Source: Heligmosomoides polygyrus polygyrus
Lineage: Eukaryota > Nematoda > Chromadorea > Rhabditida > Heligmosomidae
Assembly (NCBI GenBank): GCA_947396885.1
Contig: OX377205.1
Location: 67,800,969 to 67,864,968 of the forward strand
Reading direction: 5' to 3'
Length of the DNA stretch: 64,000 nt
This document shows, piece after piece, positions 45,101 to 56,800 of this stretch. Within the stretch, counting starts at the first letter, position 1. Every line of letters starts with the position of its first letter. The notes beneath the pieces are model-generated. The model was not told the DNA's origin. It did not search any database and saw nothing but the letters and a program-made list of their open reading frames with translations. Made by a program: the position numbers and the translations under genes.

Positions 45101-48100
45101 AGTTCATCATTCTGAGGTCATTAATTTGATACCATTACAAGCCTAGGAAGGGCGAAAAACTGCAGAGGCCGCAGCTGTAGAAGCAGAAAACTGTAGAAGC
45201 AGTCTTAATTTATCACAAAGGCAAGCAGCCATTTCAAGGGCGTCCATGACGTTCCGTAAAAGTGGAATGGGTGCTGAAACCCAAAAAGAAACCTACAGAC
45301 GTCGACTATGACTTCTCACACATACGTGCCCCAAGCTAATTGGCTAATTAGTGGCTCATTTAAAGTTTTTTTCGTAGCTCTGACAATAACAACAAGAACA
45401 ACAGTGTAAAAAACTGAATCAAATCCAAAAACTTCAAAAATGTTGGCCTACCTATACTTTCCAGATGGAGTAATATTTCCTATCAGCAGTCGATCAGAGA
45501 GCAACACCAACATCGCTCTATGAATGTCCTCTTTGGTCTCTGGATCCAACAACATCATCTCCCCATACAACAGCACTTTGTCGGTGCTTCGCATATTGTT
45601 GAGAATTGCCTAAAATGAATCTATGGAAGAACGTACGACAAGGCGCAATTGTGTCAAGCTGGTACCGTAAACGAACCGCTATTCCATCCATTTTTTGCAT
45701 TAGCACCTGAATAGGGGTGACCGAAGCAACTGACGCAGAGTGACTAGAAACTGTCTGCACCGACGACTTATCGTCTCCTGAAACAATGGACTTCTATACA
45801 AGTTCTGAAAGCCTTGGCTAACGGTTCTTCTGATACTTGACGGCGCATGAATAGGTTTCAGGTTTTTTATGTATAGCCTTTCGACAGCGCGTGTAGCGCA
45901 ACCGAAGAGGTGTCGGCTGTGGCCTACACTCGATACCAGGTTCTGGTTCGGATTTCCCGCTCAGGCCAACCAAGCCTTCCATCTCTCCAGGGTCAGTGAA
46001 TTAGAACCAGACGTGTCTGGCACTGACTACTGTTCATCGGCTGGCCACCGCAAGTCGCCATATAGGTCAAGTATGTGTTGAAATCGCATCCACGGTATCC
46101 CATAGAAGTAGAGTGCGTGACGTATTCCAAAGGCAACAAGTAACGCCGTCCTTTATCCCCTTTTATCGTTATAGATTTTCGCAGAGTGACGACGAGGTGA
46201 CATCAGGTGGCATGTTCACAACGGTAGAACTGCACGATCAGTAGAGCCAAATTAGACCCCATTGCTGAACAGAAATATTCCTGAAGTTGTACTTGCCTGT
46301 CATTTGCATGAGATTTTCAATGAGCTGCTTTTGGTCGAGCAACAGTGACGATAACTGGTATATTTCCTGCTCGAGATCTAAAACAAAGTGTATTAAAACC
46401 GCGAAACAAGCAAGAAACTCAGGAACCTCACAGTGCGAATTAATGCCCAACACTTTATTAAGTAAGTGGTTGTCCCATCTTATAGTTAGACATGAACACT
46501 TCAACGCAGTACAAAAAGTGATATCGACAGCCAAAACCTTAGGAAGATAAGATTCGCGCTGGCAACATTCAAGGTCATCCACATGAAACGCAATCTCAAC
46601 GAGTTCTAATTGTTACCACTAAAATCCAGGCTAAAAAATAGAGATAATAGATCACTGCAACACGAAAATTTCATCGTCACAGGTCCTCCAAAAACGCTGT
46701 GAAGACGAATGTGATGGCTAGAAGCTATCCTCGATTTGGTAGTTACTTTTATCTACATTTCATCATACGATTCCGGAGAGCATAAAAGAGGAGAGAACTC
46801 ACGTGAGATTTCCTTAGAAGCATCGATGAACTGCTGATAGTTTTGGAACACGTTGTTCTTCAGCATCTCCTGAGAGGCATGATTTATCGCATTCATCTCT
46901 GTTCGCAACGCCTGCAGTTTTTTCGTCTCATCTCCAGTGCGAACGCCCTTCAAACGATCGCGAATAACTGAAAACTGATATTAGAATTTCCGATCCACTG
47001 ACACCAAAAACGTTCCTACTCCGATAACAGTACATTACTATTTGTTATAATTCGTATTCTATGCGTAAATCTTCTTGTAATACTCTAAAGACGACTCTGG
47101 TAGCACATTCGAACTATTGGAATGCGAGGTACTGACAAAAGCCTACGAAAGGGATGTGACCATTCCTTCAAATAGAGCTTAGAAGACGTAAAACGTCATT
47201 CTATTATGCAGATAGTCTCCATGTGTGTTAATCCCTAACTACACAAATTTTACGTTACTCTAGCTGACGCCGTTACCACTTTTTCCAGGTGTTAAGTGCC
47301 AGAGTAGACAATGTGAACCATATTTGATATCAGCGGACGCACACAGACTACTGCCTTACCAATACAACTGGCAGGCTTAATGTAGCTGTCAGTCCATCGA
47401 ACGGTTAGGGCTGCGATATGTAATGCCTTTGAACCTCACGGATGCAGGCGCAGTCAGATAGGTCCACCCTTACCTTTTTCGTAATGATACAACGAAGGAG
47501 AGGAAAAATAGTGCAGTATAGGGAATTGAAGGACAGTAAGGTTCTAACGGTTCAGGAGAATCCTCTGTCTCTCACTCTCACCTTCCACTGTCACCAGTAT
47601 GGTACTATGAAGAGATATAGCCCGCCCTTTCCTGATGTATCGATGGATATGCGACAGCGTCTTTGATCGTATTCGTCGACGTCCCTCCAGTTACAGTAAC
47701 GAAAGGCACCCGTAAAACAATGGTTCCCTAGATTAGAACAATTTCGCTGCAATGCTTTCGAGTTTGAAGCTAAGCTTTACTGATGATCTTTCTTGCACGC
47801 CATACGTCAGGTCCAGAAGTTAGAGCATTACGTCACATAACAAAACGACATCACAGAGCTGCGATCCTTTCATTTTCGGTTAATCCACACAGAAGAATTT
47901 CTTGGTCTCCTTATACATCTGGTAGTGAATCCCAGTCCCTCAACGCGTCGGCGGTTTCTCTACATGTAACTGGTAACCTATACAACATTGCTAATATTAC
48001 ATTTGCACCCGAAGTAGAGCTTCTGTCCAAAAAGTCGTCCATAAAGACAGACTCCAACCTTCGAGACAGTACACTGAAGCAAATAGAAAAGTGCATAGAA

Positions 48101-48408
48101 AAGAGCCTAGAAAGCCCATAGATCTTTGACTCTATCTTCATTGGTGTAGCAAGTTACCAAAGATGTAAGCTTCCTACTAAACCCAGGTCTCTACCTAGAT
48201 GTGGTCTCTTAAATGAACAATTATACCTGCTTAACTGAAGAAAAAACTGCTTAAAGAACGTCTTAGAATTCCACAACAAATAAACGAAGTGTGACCCATT
48301 CCAATAAGAAGAACGATCCAAAGCCGGAAACTCACACTCTGAAGGCGAGAAGTTGTCAGACAAGAGTGCCGCCGCACCAGAATTCTCGAGCTCTTCTCGA
48401 GAATCCAT
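39193..48408 (-). CDS. exoc-8: Exocyst complex component 8 (Exo84)
   Basis: Twenty exons, in order: 48408-48336, 46967-46803, 46377-46297, 45777-45677, 45609-45452, 44871-44758, 44140-44008, 43939-43864, 43797-43734, 43493-43397, 41900-41798, 41740-41562, 41343-41276, 41195-41084, 41015-40929, 40870-40674, 40604-40516, 40011-39921, 39446-39407, 39348-39193 (TAG). They sum to 2184 nt, 727 aa, like animal EXOC8 (about 725). Exons 1-3 give the N-terminal coiled coil (V-F-Q-N-Y-Q-Q-F-I-D, L-E-Q-E-I-Y-Q-L-S); exons 5-7 the PH domain (LNNLAVVNVKD, L-L-V-F-P-E-Q-R); exon 9 the W-L-Q-E-L-P linker; exons 11-20 the helical C-terminal region with an acidic tail. The protein tethers secretory vesicles at the plasma membrane and is a Ral effector in animals. 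Introns 3, 6 and probably 10 use GC donors. The exon 13 donor and exons 17-19 are the least certain joins. Two introns contain SINE-like repeats. Confidence 0.93.
43125..43240 (-). repeat. SINE-like repeat (family 2), intronic copy
   Basis: The reverse complement matches the 45.9-kb copy (CCAAGCCTTCCATC, GGTC(A/G)(G/A)TGAAT and ACCAGAC). It lies in exoc-8 intron 10. A further shorter piece on the same strand is at about 40235-40300 in the intron before exon 18. Confidence 0.6.
45865..46095 (+). repeat. SINE-like repeat (family 2), fullest copy
   Basis: Opens with an A-box-like GTGTAGCGCAACCGAAGAGG and carries a B-box-like GGTTCGGATTT about 55 bp later, then a body with CCAGGCCAACCAAGCCTTC-type sequence shared with copies at 33430, 43125, 60310 and 62135. 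Located in exoc-8 intron 3, opposite to the gene. A tRNA-derived SINE is the simplest reading. Confidence 0.6.
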
Positions 48409-49407
48409 GGCCGCTCCAGACCTCAACTACTCGTGTGATACTTTTAATTGTGGTATCTAAATCAAATCATTGGGCAATAAGAAATAGAACGAAACTCACA
48501 TTAGGTGGACAAGGCAATAAGAAAGTAGCAAACGAAAACCTATGAGAAGGACCACGAAAAAGACTGAAGTCAAGGAAGTCACCAGAGCAATAAGCCTTGG
48601 ATAGGCACTGCGCTCTCTCCGTTTACCGACTGTCGCGAAAAGCGGGGTTTCCGTTTTGTTGTGTGGTAGTGCAGCGCTAATGGCGACAAATGGTAGATGG
48701 GGAGGGGGAGGGTCTGATGTGATAACCTCCACAGGTAGACAAAAAAAGAAAATAGGGAAGATCTCCATCTTTTGAAAGAGCAACGCTTGAACGCGCGGAA
48801 TCCTCTCAGACTTGCCGATCAACCGCCAGATTTCACCATCTTCAAAAGCTGAATTTCTTCGAACCTCCCTTCAAAATCATGAATCCTCCCGAGTCGCAAT
48901 CAAACCGGATGCCCAAGAAACATTGAATTCTGCGTGTCGGCGTCATAAACCGAGTCAAATACTATAAACGGCGAAATCAAGACGCATAGGGGCGGTACTG
49001 TTAAAAGGGAATAGACTGGCTAACCGTACTTAAAACGCACCTTATCTGCCAGTTAGGCGCCTACGGAACAGTGGAGATAATGCACTCAAAATACCCAATC
49101 CCTACTAGTCATATCAACATACACAAGGATACAAAAACGCGATCCCGTTTGGGTGGAAGGAAGGCAGAGTCAGCGCCTTCCATTTGACCAAGATACCGAG
49201 CAGACTTCTGCCCGCATTGTACGCACTCTGGATCAATCACAGAAGGCACGAGGCTTGGGGAGAAAGGCTGGGACGTGGCTGGGATGTTGGGATGTTGCTG
49301 GGATCTTGCCTAGTGGAGGAGGCATTTCAATCTATTCTTTTACAACGGAGGCAAAACTGTAGTGGCGTTTTGACTGAGCTCCACACAGGGTTGACAGATC
49401 TTTAGTG
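48409..49407. other. exoc-8 upstream region
   Basis: The 5' flank of exoc-8. No TATA-like or trans-splice signal could be assigned with confidence. Small open frames (48496-48822 minus, 49153-49405 plus) have no support. A G-rich GGGGAGGGGGAGGG lies at about 48700-48713. Confidence 0.35.
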
Positions 49408-49440
49408 GCTAATGTTTCGGCGGTATCGCTTTCTTCAGAG
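49408..49440 (-). other. Retroelement motif CTGAAGA-stem-CGAAAC
   Basis: On the minus strand: CTGAAGA, a possible 3-bp stem GCG-ATAC-CGC, then CCGAAACATTAGCC. The same arrangement is at 56535-56566 on the plus strand. The order CTGANGA-stem-GAAA is the core of a hammerhead ribozyme, and closely worded sequences occur in Penelope-like retroelements; activity cannot be judged here. Confidence 0.35.
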
Positions 49441-50099
49441 CCGAAAGGATCACGTCAAAATGGGGTTACCGCGTCAGACTTCGCCTCAACCTTGGAAATT
49501 CACGACACCTTTCGATAACATAGTCAACAGAGAGATCGAGACCCTCACCCTACAGGAAGCCAGACGGACCAATCGGTCGGTGGCAGAGGCAAAATTAGAA
49601 GTGAACCATCATACGGAGACTACACACTAACCTAGCTTGCGAGAGGATCTTTTTTGCAGCTTCCTAGCCAGGAAAGTGCGGGAAAGCACAATGTGCGTGT
49701 TCCATTCACTTTTTAGTTGACCCCCTCCAACTGGAATAGACGCTGTGGCATACCTAACATAACTGCGTTACAATATCTCGTCATTTCGATAGGGCACAAT
49801 ACTGCTAAGCACCCTGCTCGATAACCACCGTAAAAAGAAAAACGACATACAAACAAGCAATTAGACGAACACAACACATCTAAGCTACGAGAGAATAGCG
49901 TGTTGCAGTTCATTACCCGAGAAGGATCGCCATGTATGTGTTCTATTCGTTTATCCTGCTGTTCAGAGGGGAAATACGAAGCACACAGTGTCGCCTTCCT
50001 CGACCAGGGAATTCCAAACACCATCCCTTCGGGGGCTGCTTCAGTGCGTCGCCTCAATGAAACTCTCAATTTCGCCTCCGCTACTAAATTGGCAGTGTT
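49441..50099. other. Repeat-derived spacer
   Basis: Contains two related segments (GGTGGCAGAGGCAAAATT near 49578 and its inverted relative AATTTCGCCTCCGCTAC near 50070), so most of it is dispersed repeat. No gene recognised. Confidence 0.4.
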
Positions 50100-50335
50100 G
50101 CTGTTATAGCGATGTTTTGCTGCGATTAAAACTCGGGAGCCAGGCGGGACTCGAACCCTCATCTCCTGCTGACCGGGCGGGAATACTCTACGCCATTACA
50201 CCACCGGCGCTGCTTGATTGAACGCAATATCCTCACCTCGTGGGAACCATTAGCACTCACCCGAGCATCGGGATGAGCCGGCCGCTGACATCAGGATGGT
50301 GGTAGCTAAGCTGAAGGTCTTGACAGAAATGACTG
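50100..50335 (-). repeat. tRNA-like dispersed repeat copy 2, uninterrupted
   Basis: Minus-strand block at about 50136-50214. The 5' acceptor half GCGCCGG would pair with the CTGGCGC of copy 1; here the 3' half is CTGGCTC. The A box is GGTGTAATGGCGTAGAG, the B box GGGTTCGAGTCC. The anticodon arm does not fold into a normal 7-nt loop. Flanks on both sides match copy 1 at 33.1/38.2 kb. It lies between the divergent starts of exoc-8 and the PWWP gene. Confidence 0.75.
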
Positions 50336-50835
50336 TGACGCGCCCCTCCCATCCCCTCCCCCTTCGCTCACTAATGTTAAGATGGCTCCGACGAGCATCT
50401 CGGCCGAGTCGACGCTCCACTGATCTTTTCGTTTTCGCCATGCCCACGCACATTTATAGCGAATGACATCCGTCCTTCGTTCCTCTACCCTTCCGTCGCA
50501 CAATCGCCCCTCTTGCTTTAGCAGCCGTAATAGGCGTAAGCAGAAAACGTGCAAGATGTCTCGAGGATTAATACGCTCAATGCGCAGTACACAACACCTT
50601 GAGGTGTCGAGGGGGGAGACCACCGGAAGAAGCCATGAAGACTTTCACCCGACGACGGTGCAAGTGCCGCTGCTTGGCTCGCCGTTTACTAATCGTCGCA
50701 ACTGCGCCGCGCTGTTGGCAAAGTTCCAGTAGGTTCAGCCTCCGGCATTGATTGATTCCACCGAGGGTGCTGATCGACAGGACTGCATAAATCGGCTCCT
50801 TGTCGTGTTATTTGGAGCAGTCACCTTGAGCAAGA

Positions 50836-53800
50836 ATGGATATGCAGTCGTCGAGCGACTCAACGCTGCCCAATCCTGGCGATCTTGTCTGGGCGAAGAT
50901 GAAAGGCTTCCCACCGTGGCCAGCGAAGGTATGAAGTCTTTGATAGTTTTTGTGTATTGCTTTCTTTGTACTCCTATTACTTCACTTTGCATTTTCTGCA
51001 AGTACTCCTTCTGACTCGCGTTGATTTCTCAGGTGTTGGAGAAGGACAAGGACACCCCGCTATCACGTATTCCTATTCTCTTTTTCGGCACGGGAGAGAA
51101 AGCCTTTATGAAACCTTCGGATGTTTGCGACTACTATGAGAATAAAGCTCAGTACGAAGTGCCCAGGAAACACAAGGTGAGATATGGCTATGCAAACTTT
51201 TCTCACAAGTTGTTCTAGCTAGGATACATTGTTTGTGAACAGTCACCGTAGTGAAATCGGCGCTCTTGTTTGAGAGGATCACCACAGCATGCCGCTGAGT
51301 GCAGGCGTGACGAGTAGCTACATACAAGGAACGTAGATGCAGTCTCCTCTTTTCTACACACTACAGATCCTCGTTCAATTTTCTTCCGTATTGAGCAAGG
51401 CAGATAACTCCAGGATGTAGGCAGTTTTAACACGGCTGCATAAATCGGTCCACATCCCGGAGTCCCTTACCCTGCAATTCTGTGCGCTCCTCCACTCACG
51501 CGAGCAACCCTATACCTCTGAGCGCAAACAACGAACAGGGCTATAGCATTGGTGGTTTGTTTTCGCTACTAGCAGTGTGTCTCGTTTATTTTCTCGTGTT
51601 AGTGACACTTCTTATAAGGAGGCTCCACAACTATTATAGTTATAGCGACCAAAAATCGTTGCGGAATCGCCCGTCTCGGGATCGGAATCACCGGTGTTCG
51701 GATGATCGTGCCAACTTTACGGTAATCATTAATGGAGACGGGAACTACGGAATGGGAAAGCTTCACACTGTTTGAACCACTTTTGTATTGTATTGCTCAC
51801 CCGTAAGAGAGCTCACATATCATCTGATCCTATTATTGTGTCTGCGGCGTATTAGCTTACGTAGATCGTGAGCAACACTTCACTGCTGGGATGAATCCGA
51901 ATTCTGTAACTCATAGAGACGAAACAACATGACCCGAAAAGCTAAGCCTTCATAGACCAGCATCGAAGCACTATCTTCATCCTCTTTAGACGTCCTTGTT
52001 CTTGCTCATCAACCCTGGACGGCGGTTGCTAGTAACAATCACCCCGAGTTGCAACGCATTTTCTCTGTTCTTTGAGCATTGTAATGCGAAGATGTTCAAG
52101 CCCCGTTTAGGACAAATGTGTAGTTATATCTGGTATTGCATTCCTCGAAATTGGTGCACGTTTGCCAAGTTTTTGAACTAGAAATGACCGCAGCTGAAAC
52201 GCAAACTGACTCACATCATGGCGGCTGTTCAGAGGCAAAATAGTCGTTCTTCTAGTAAAGACCAACTGCAATTACTTTGAAAGTTCTCGTTGTGGAACTA
52301 AGTGTCAATGATTGATGGAAATACTTTCGGAGAACATGATCACCTACTTCTACATCAGCTGCCAAATGCTTTCCCTATAGACGTTTAAGATCTTTGCCTA
52401 CTTCCTTAGCAGTCGAGGTTCCCTTCCACACCTGGGTGCACAGCTGCTTGTAAGATATGAAGGTGGCACAACGCCTATGCTAATCCGTGAACGCTTTGAT
52501 GGACCCGTCGCATTGCTCTTATGGTAATGGTTTGGAAGCGCAGAAGCCTAGCTGGAACGTCTCGTGCTCTTCACCGCTACTTGGTGTCCAGTGAAGCCGT
52601 TATATTGGCGGCAGGGTAATCCCGGTATGGAAAATTGGACGTATCCGCGCGCCCTGTGTTCAATAACGAGAACAGCAATTAGATCAAGTTACGAAGAAAA
52701 CAACAATCTTCTAACAAGGAGTTGTAAGGGATAGTCTGTTGCAGTTTCCTATCTGGATAGATCCAGTATTGTGTTCAATTCGCTTTCCTCGGCGTATCTC
52801 CCTGGACCAACACTATATTCTGATAACAGTGCAAACGTGGCGTTTTCTTAAGAGAAATAAGACAAGTTGTTTCCGGCTCTGTGGGATTGCATACTTGTTG
52901 GGGATTAACTGGGAAGAGCATGTTAGAAATCCCGATTTTGTTTTCCATGCATGCGAAGAAGTTCAAAATTTTAATCTCACTACGGCTTTCATATTGTCGC
53001 GCTTTTTTGACATCTTCATTTTATCGTCCATTTATTTGTTTGTTTTCAACAGCGGTACCTTACTTGCAGTTAAAAAAAGACATTGCGTAAGTGTTTCTTC
53101 AAAGTTGCTTATAAATTATGATGATAAAAGTAACCTCGTTTTGGAATTTTGCTATAGTTTCGAATGAATTGATGAGCAATTAGCCATTCTAATTGTTATT
53201 CCCTCTCCTGTTCGATTCACGTGTTTCCATTTTTTTGGGCATCCCAGTTTGGTCATTCGTCTTGCTATCTGTATAAGAATTTTCCCATATTTCTATTTAC
53301 TGCATCCCCTGGGTCTGGGGTTTTCGCGATCTTGTGTGTTCCGTTTGCTCAATTTTCGATCGGGTTCTGGAGCTTGTTAGACGGATTCCTAGCAGTGAGG
53401 AGCTACTTTAGAAGAAATCGGTGAGAGGTCAGAAGCTAGCGTAAGACAGTAAAGAGTAAAGGAAGACTCAACTCAGCAGCGGTCGAGCAAGAGGTTTTTC
53501 GGTTCATTTTTGCTCATTAGCGTTAGTTCGATTCAAAGTGGTAGCCATATAAAGTTGTTAAATGAAACCTAACGCTAGTATCATCATTAATGGTAGGAAG
53601 GCTTTGTGTTAAGGGGTTGTGTCTTTTTCTGAAGTTCCGCTTTTTCTGATTACCAGACTTAGATTATCCGTATGTTCTGTCACTGAATGCACTGAAAGCA
53701 GCAAGCGATTGCGGGTGATACCGAAATGGATTTTTCAAGGCAGTGCTTCCTTCCACTTTGTAGGAACATTTATCTTACTACTCCACTACCGCACTCGAAA

Positions 53801-56800
53801 GTCTGCATCAATTTCTGTGATCTGTTGGGAACTGTGGCGTGTCCGTGTAATGTTTGTAGCTTTTAGGGATTCAATGAAGGTATCCACGAGATTCGAGTGG
53901 CGGCCGGCTTTGAGACGACGTTCGACACCGACCCTCTCTTTGGCGCTAGCACGTCCAACAAGTGTCCATCCCCCATGCTTTCTGGAACTATACAGGACAA
54001 AACTAGATTTGGTTCTGGAAAGATGTTAGCTGACGCATTTCTATCTGATTTTGAACGGCGTCGGGCGCATTCTGCCTCAACTCGGTTCGTTTCGCTTCTC
54101 TTTTAAATATATTCGGTATAGTTGTATGCAGTGGTAATGTTAGGTCTCGCTCAAGAGCAAGCAGCTCCGCGTCGGCATTAAAAAAGCTGCACAAGGCTAT
54201 GCATCGGCGTCGAATGGACAGCGGAAGTTCGGCTGGCTCTCGACGAGTTAAAGGTCTGGGCGGATTCAATGACCGTGCTTTCGATTTGTTCGACAACTTC
54301 CAGGTACGACAGCCCCTTATCTATAGTAGCCTTCCGGGACGAAATAGTCTATTAGTTTTTGCCTTGAAGAGACACATGGCATCCAGGGTTACTTAAGTGT
54401 TCAATTTCAGGGACTGGACGGTAATGATTTCAACATGCTCGATGATGGGATAAATTTATTGGGGAATGACGAAGTAAGGTCAAGTCGCTCAAAGCGGTCT
54501 CGGGCCTCATCGAAGCTCTACGATGACTTCGTTTTAAACGGATTTGGATCAAGAACACGACATAGGTCTGGAAGTACTAGTGAAGTCGGAAGAAGAAGCA
54601 GGTTCGTCTTCCAGGGTTGTTTTTAAATTTTCGAGTCGTGTATTATTCGAATCTAGTAATTCTCTTGGAAGCTGTATGAATAAACAGCCAACCTGATACG
54701 TCAAGCATGCATACCAGGAAAGTATCACGGCAAATACGTAATATAACAGGGAGCCTTGAAAGTATTTAACAGTGATTTGTGCTTTCCAGATTAATATCCG
54801 GTGTTTCTGACGTCTTCGACGAGCTACTCTTCAGTGGAGACCTGAATTTACAACAGGCGGCTGAACAACTCCTGCACACTTTGGAAGAAATTCCGTCGGA
54901 AAGCAGCGAGGTATTCGTCGAAGACTAATGTTTGCCTTTTAACATTGAGGACGAATGTTTGCTTTTTTGCTAATTGTAAGAATGTGTGAATGTAGATCGT
55001 ATATGCGGAAAGGTGAGGATTGGGCGGCTCTGGGAGCTTTCTAGAACTTTAAAGAAGTAGCGAAGAACGTCCTTCTTGGTGCTCATCTGTTCAACTTCAT
55101 CGTTCTTTCTGAGTTAGCGTACACTACGAAAACGTGGTTCCTATGAAGTCTATGCATGATCAGGCGGTCACGTTACGCAGTGGTCGCAGAATAGAGTACC
55201 CACAGTGAATAAGCTGTTTGAATTTCCGAGGCTGCTCGACGATTAAGTGAGGGCCGTAGATGATGACGCTTGCGCAGGTTGTCGACAATTAGGTGAGCTG
55301 TTCACGTGGTTTGTTTCGCTAGCCTTCTAGACATGTGCCTCAAATGGCTAGGTTATGCAAGATCTCAAAATAACGCCAAATAGTAGTGAGTTCACCAACA
55401 TGCATAGCGGACTACTTCTTTAAAGGGTTGAACGAGGTTCGTGTCGCTCTTCCTGTTCCTCGGACCAACATGACCCAGTAAGCTACTTCCTGACGAAAAC
55501 CGTTGGTATCGTTTGCTGGATAATTCGGTTCCATGGTCACCTATCTTCCATCAGTCGCTTTTGCCTTTCACGTTTTGTTTCATTGGAACGATCTGTTCTT
55601 TCAACTTTTCTTCGAGCAACTCCTTTTTGGTTCAGGGTCGACCAGGAACTCCCGAGGCACCGGCTCCACTCCCCGGTCCGGCCATGTTTTGCACAGGTTG
55701 TGGTTGTGAATGCAAATTGGACGAAGGGAAATGGAGGTAATTCGGCAGATTTTTATTTCTCATTTTGAGTGTTACAGTTGCGAGTGGAACTCTTCACTTT
55801 AGATGCACCTCGAAGTTCTGTAGAAAGATCAACGAATCACCCAGTTGCACGGAGCTGAAGAAGAGCTGTGCACTATCAACATCCACAAGTGCTTCTGCTG
55901 CTACCTCGTCGTCCGGGGCGCTATTGAAGGACGAGCAAAGATTTACAAATCATTCAAATGCTGGAGGACAGCTTTCTGATGTTAGTTCTGCTCTTGTAGG
56001 ATTTCTGTACTTTCAATAGTGTTCCTTCTTTCTTATCCTTCATTACAGGTTAAAGAGGGGCGGCGAAGTAACTCGAATGAAGTGAAAAATGGGGATCGTA
56101 GTGATCGCACGCGACCATCCTCGTCAAACTCTAAGTCTGGTCTTAATCTTCGAAATCGGCGGCAAGCGACATCTCCATTGAGAAAGAAGACCAGGAATGA
56201 GGTGCTTTTTTGTTTGGTTACGCAATTGAACTTCGAAAGGTATCTTTCTTTTCGAACTTCGAAAGGTGGCCTTTTTTATTGTGAATAAATTAGTAGAACC
56301 CTAGTAGTTCGTAAGACAAGTGGGAGAGTGTGTGTATGTCAGAAGAAATTTGAATGTAATTCGGAAATGTGAAACAACACTTCAGTTGTGTGCTCAATAG
56401 TTTTAGTGGATCCAGCACAGACTTGTGGTGTCGGTAACGTGTGGTAACAGAAGCTTAGACTCCGCAGGGTCATCCTCATTCAACTTCCAGCTGCGGGTGC
56501 CCGGTGGACGTTACTAGTCCACTTGCGAAAGGTTCTGAAGGAGGCGAGAGTGCCGAAACGTTAGCCTGAGAGCTGTCTGTGTTACCAATCTTGGATTGCC
56601 TGAGATAAATATTATTTCTCAATTCAATAACATATTGACCACAAATCGCATTTTGCTGTGAAAAGCCGCGTGAGACGGCGCGCTGTGAGTCACCGGAAGC
56701 TCATAATGTCCCTTGCGGACCACTTTTTTGTTTCGTATACTTTTTCTAAATTAAAGCAAATGATATTTTTGTATTTTTCCACTTTCTCACACAAAAAGCA

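Noticed and set aside
50136..50214. Apparent minus-strand tRNA gene
   Set aside because: Same repeat family as 38.2 kb; no normal 7-nt anticodon loop can be drawn.
52739..53167. 142-codon open frame in PWWP intron 2
   Set aside because: AT-rich, low-complexity hydrophobic composition, no splice context and no motif.
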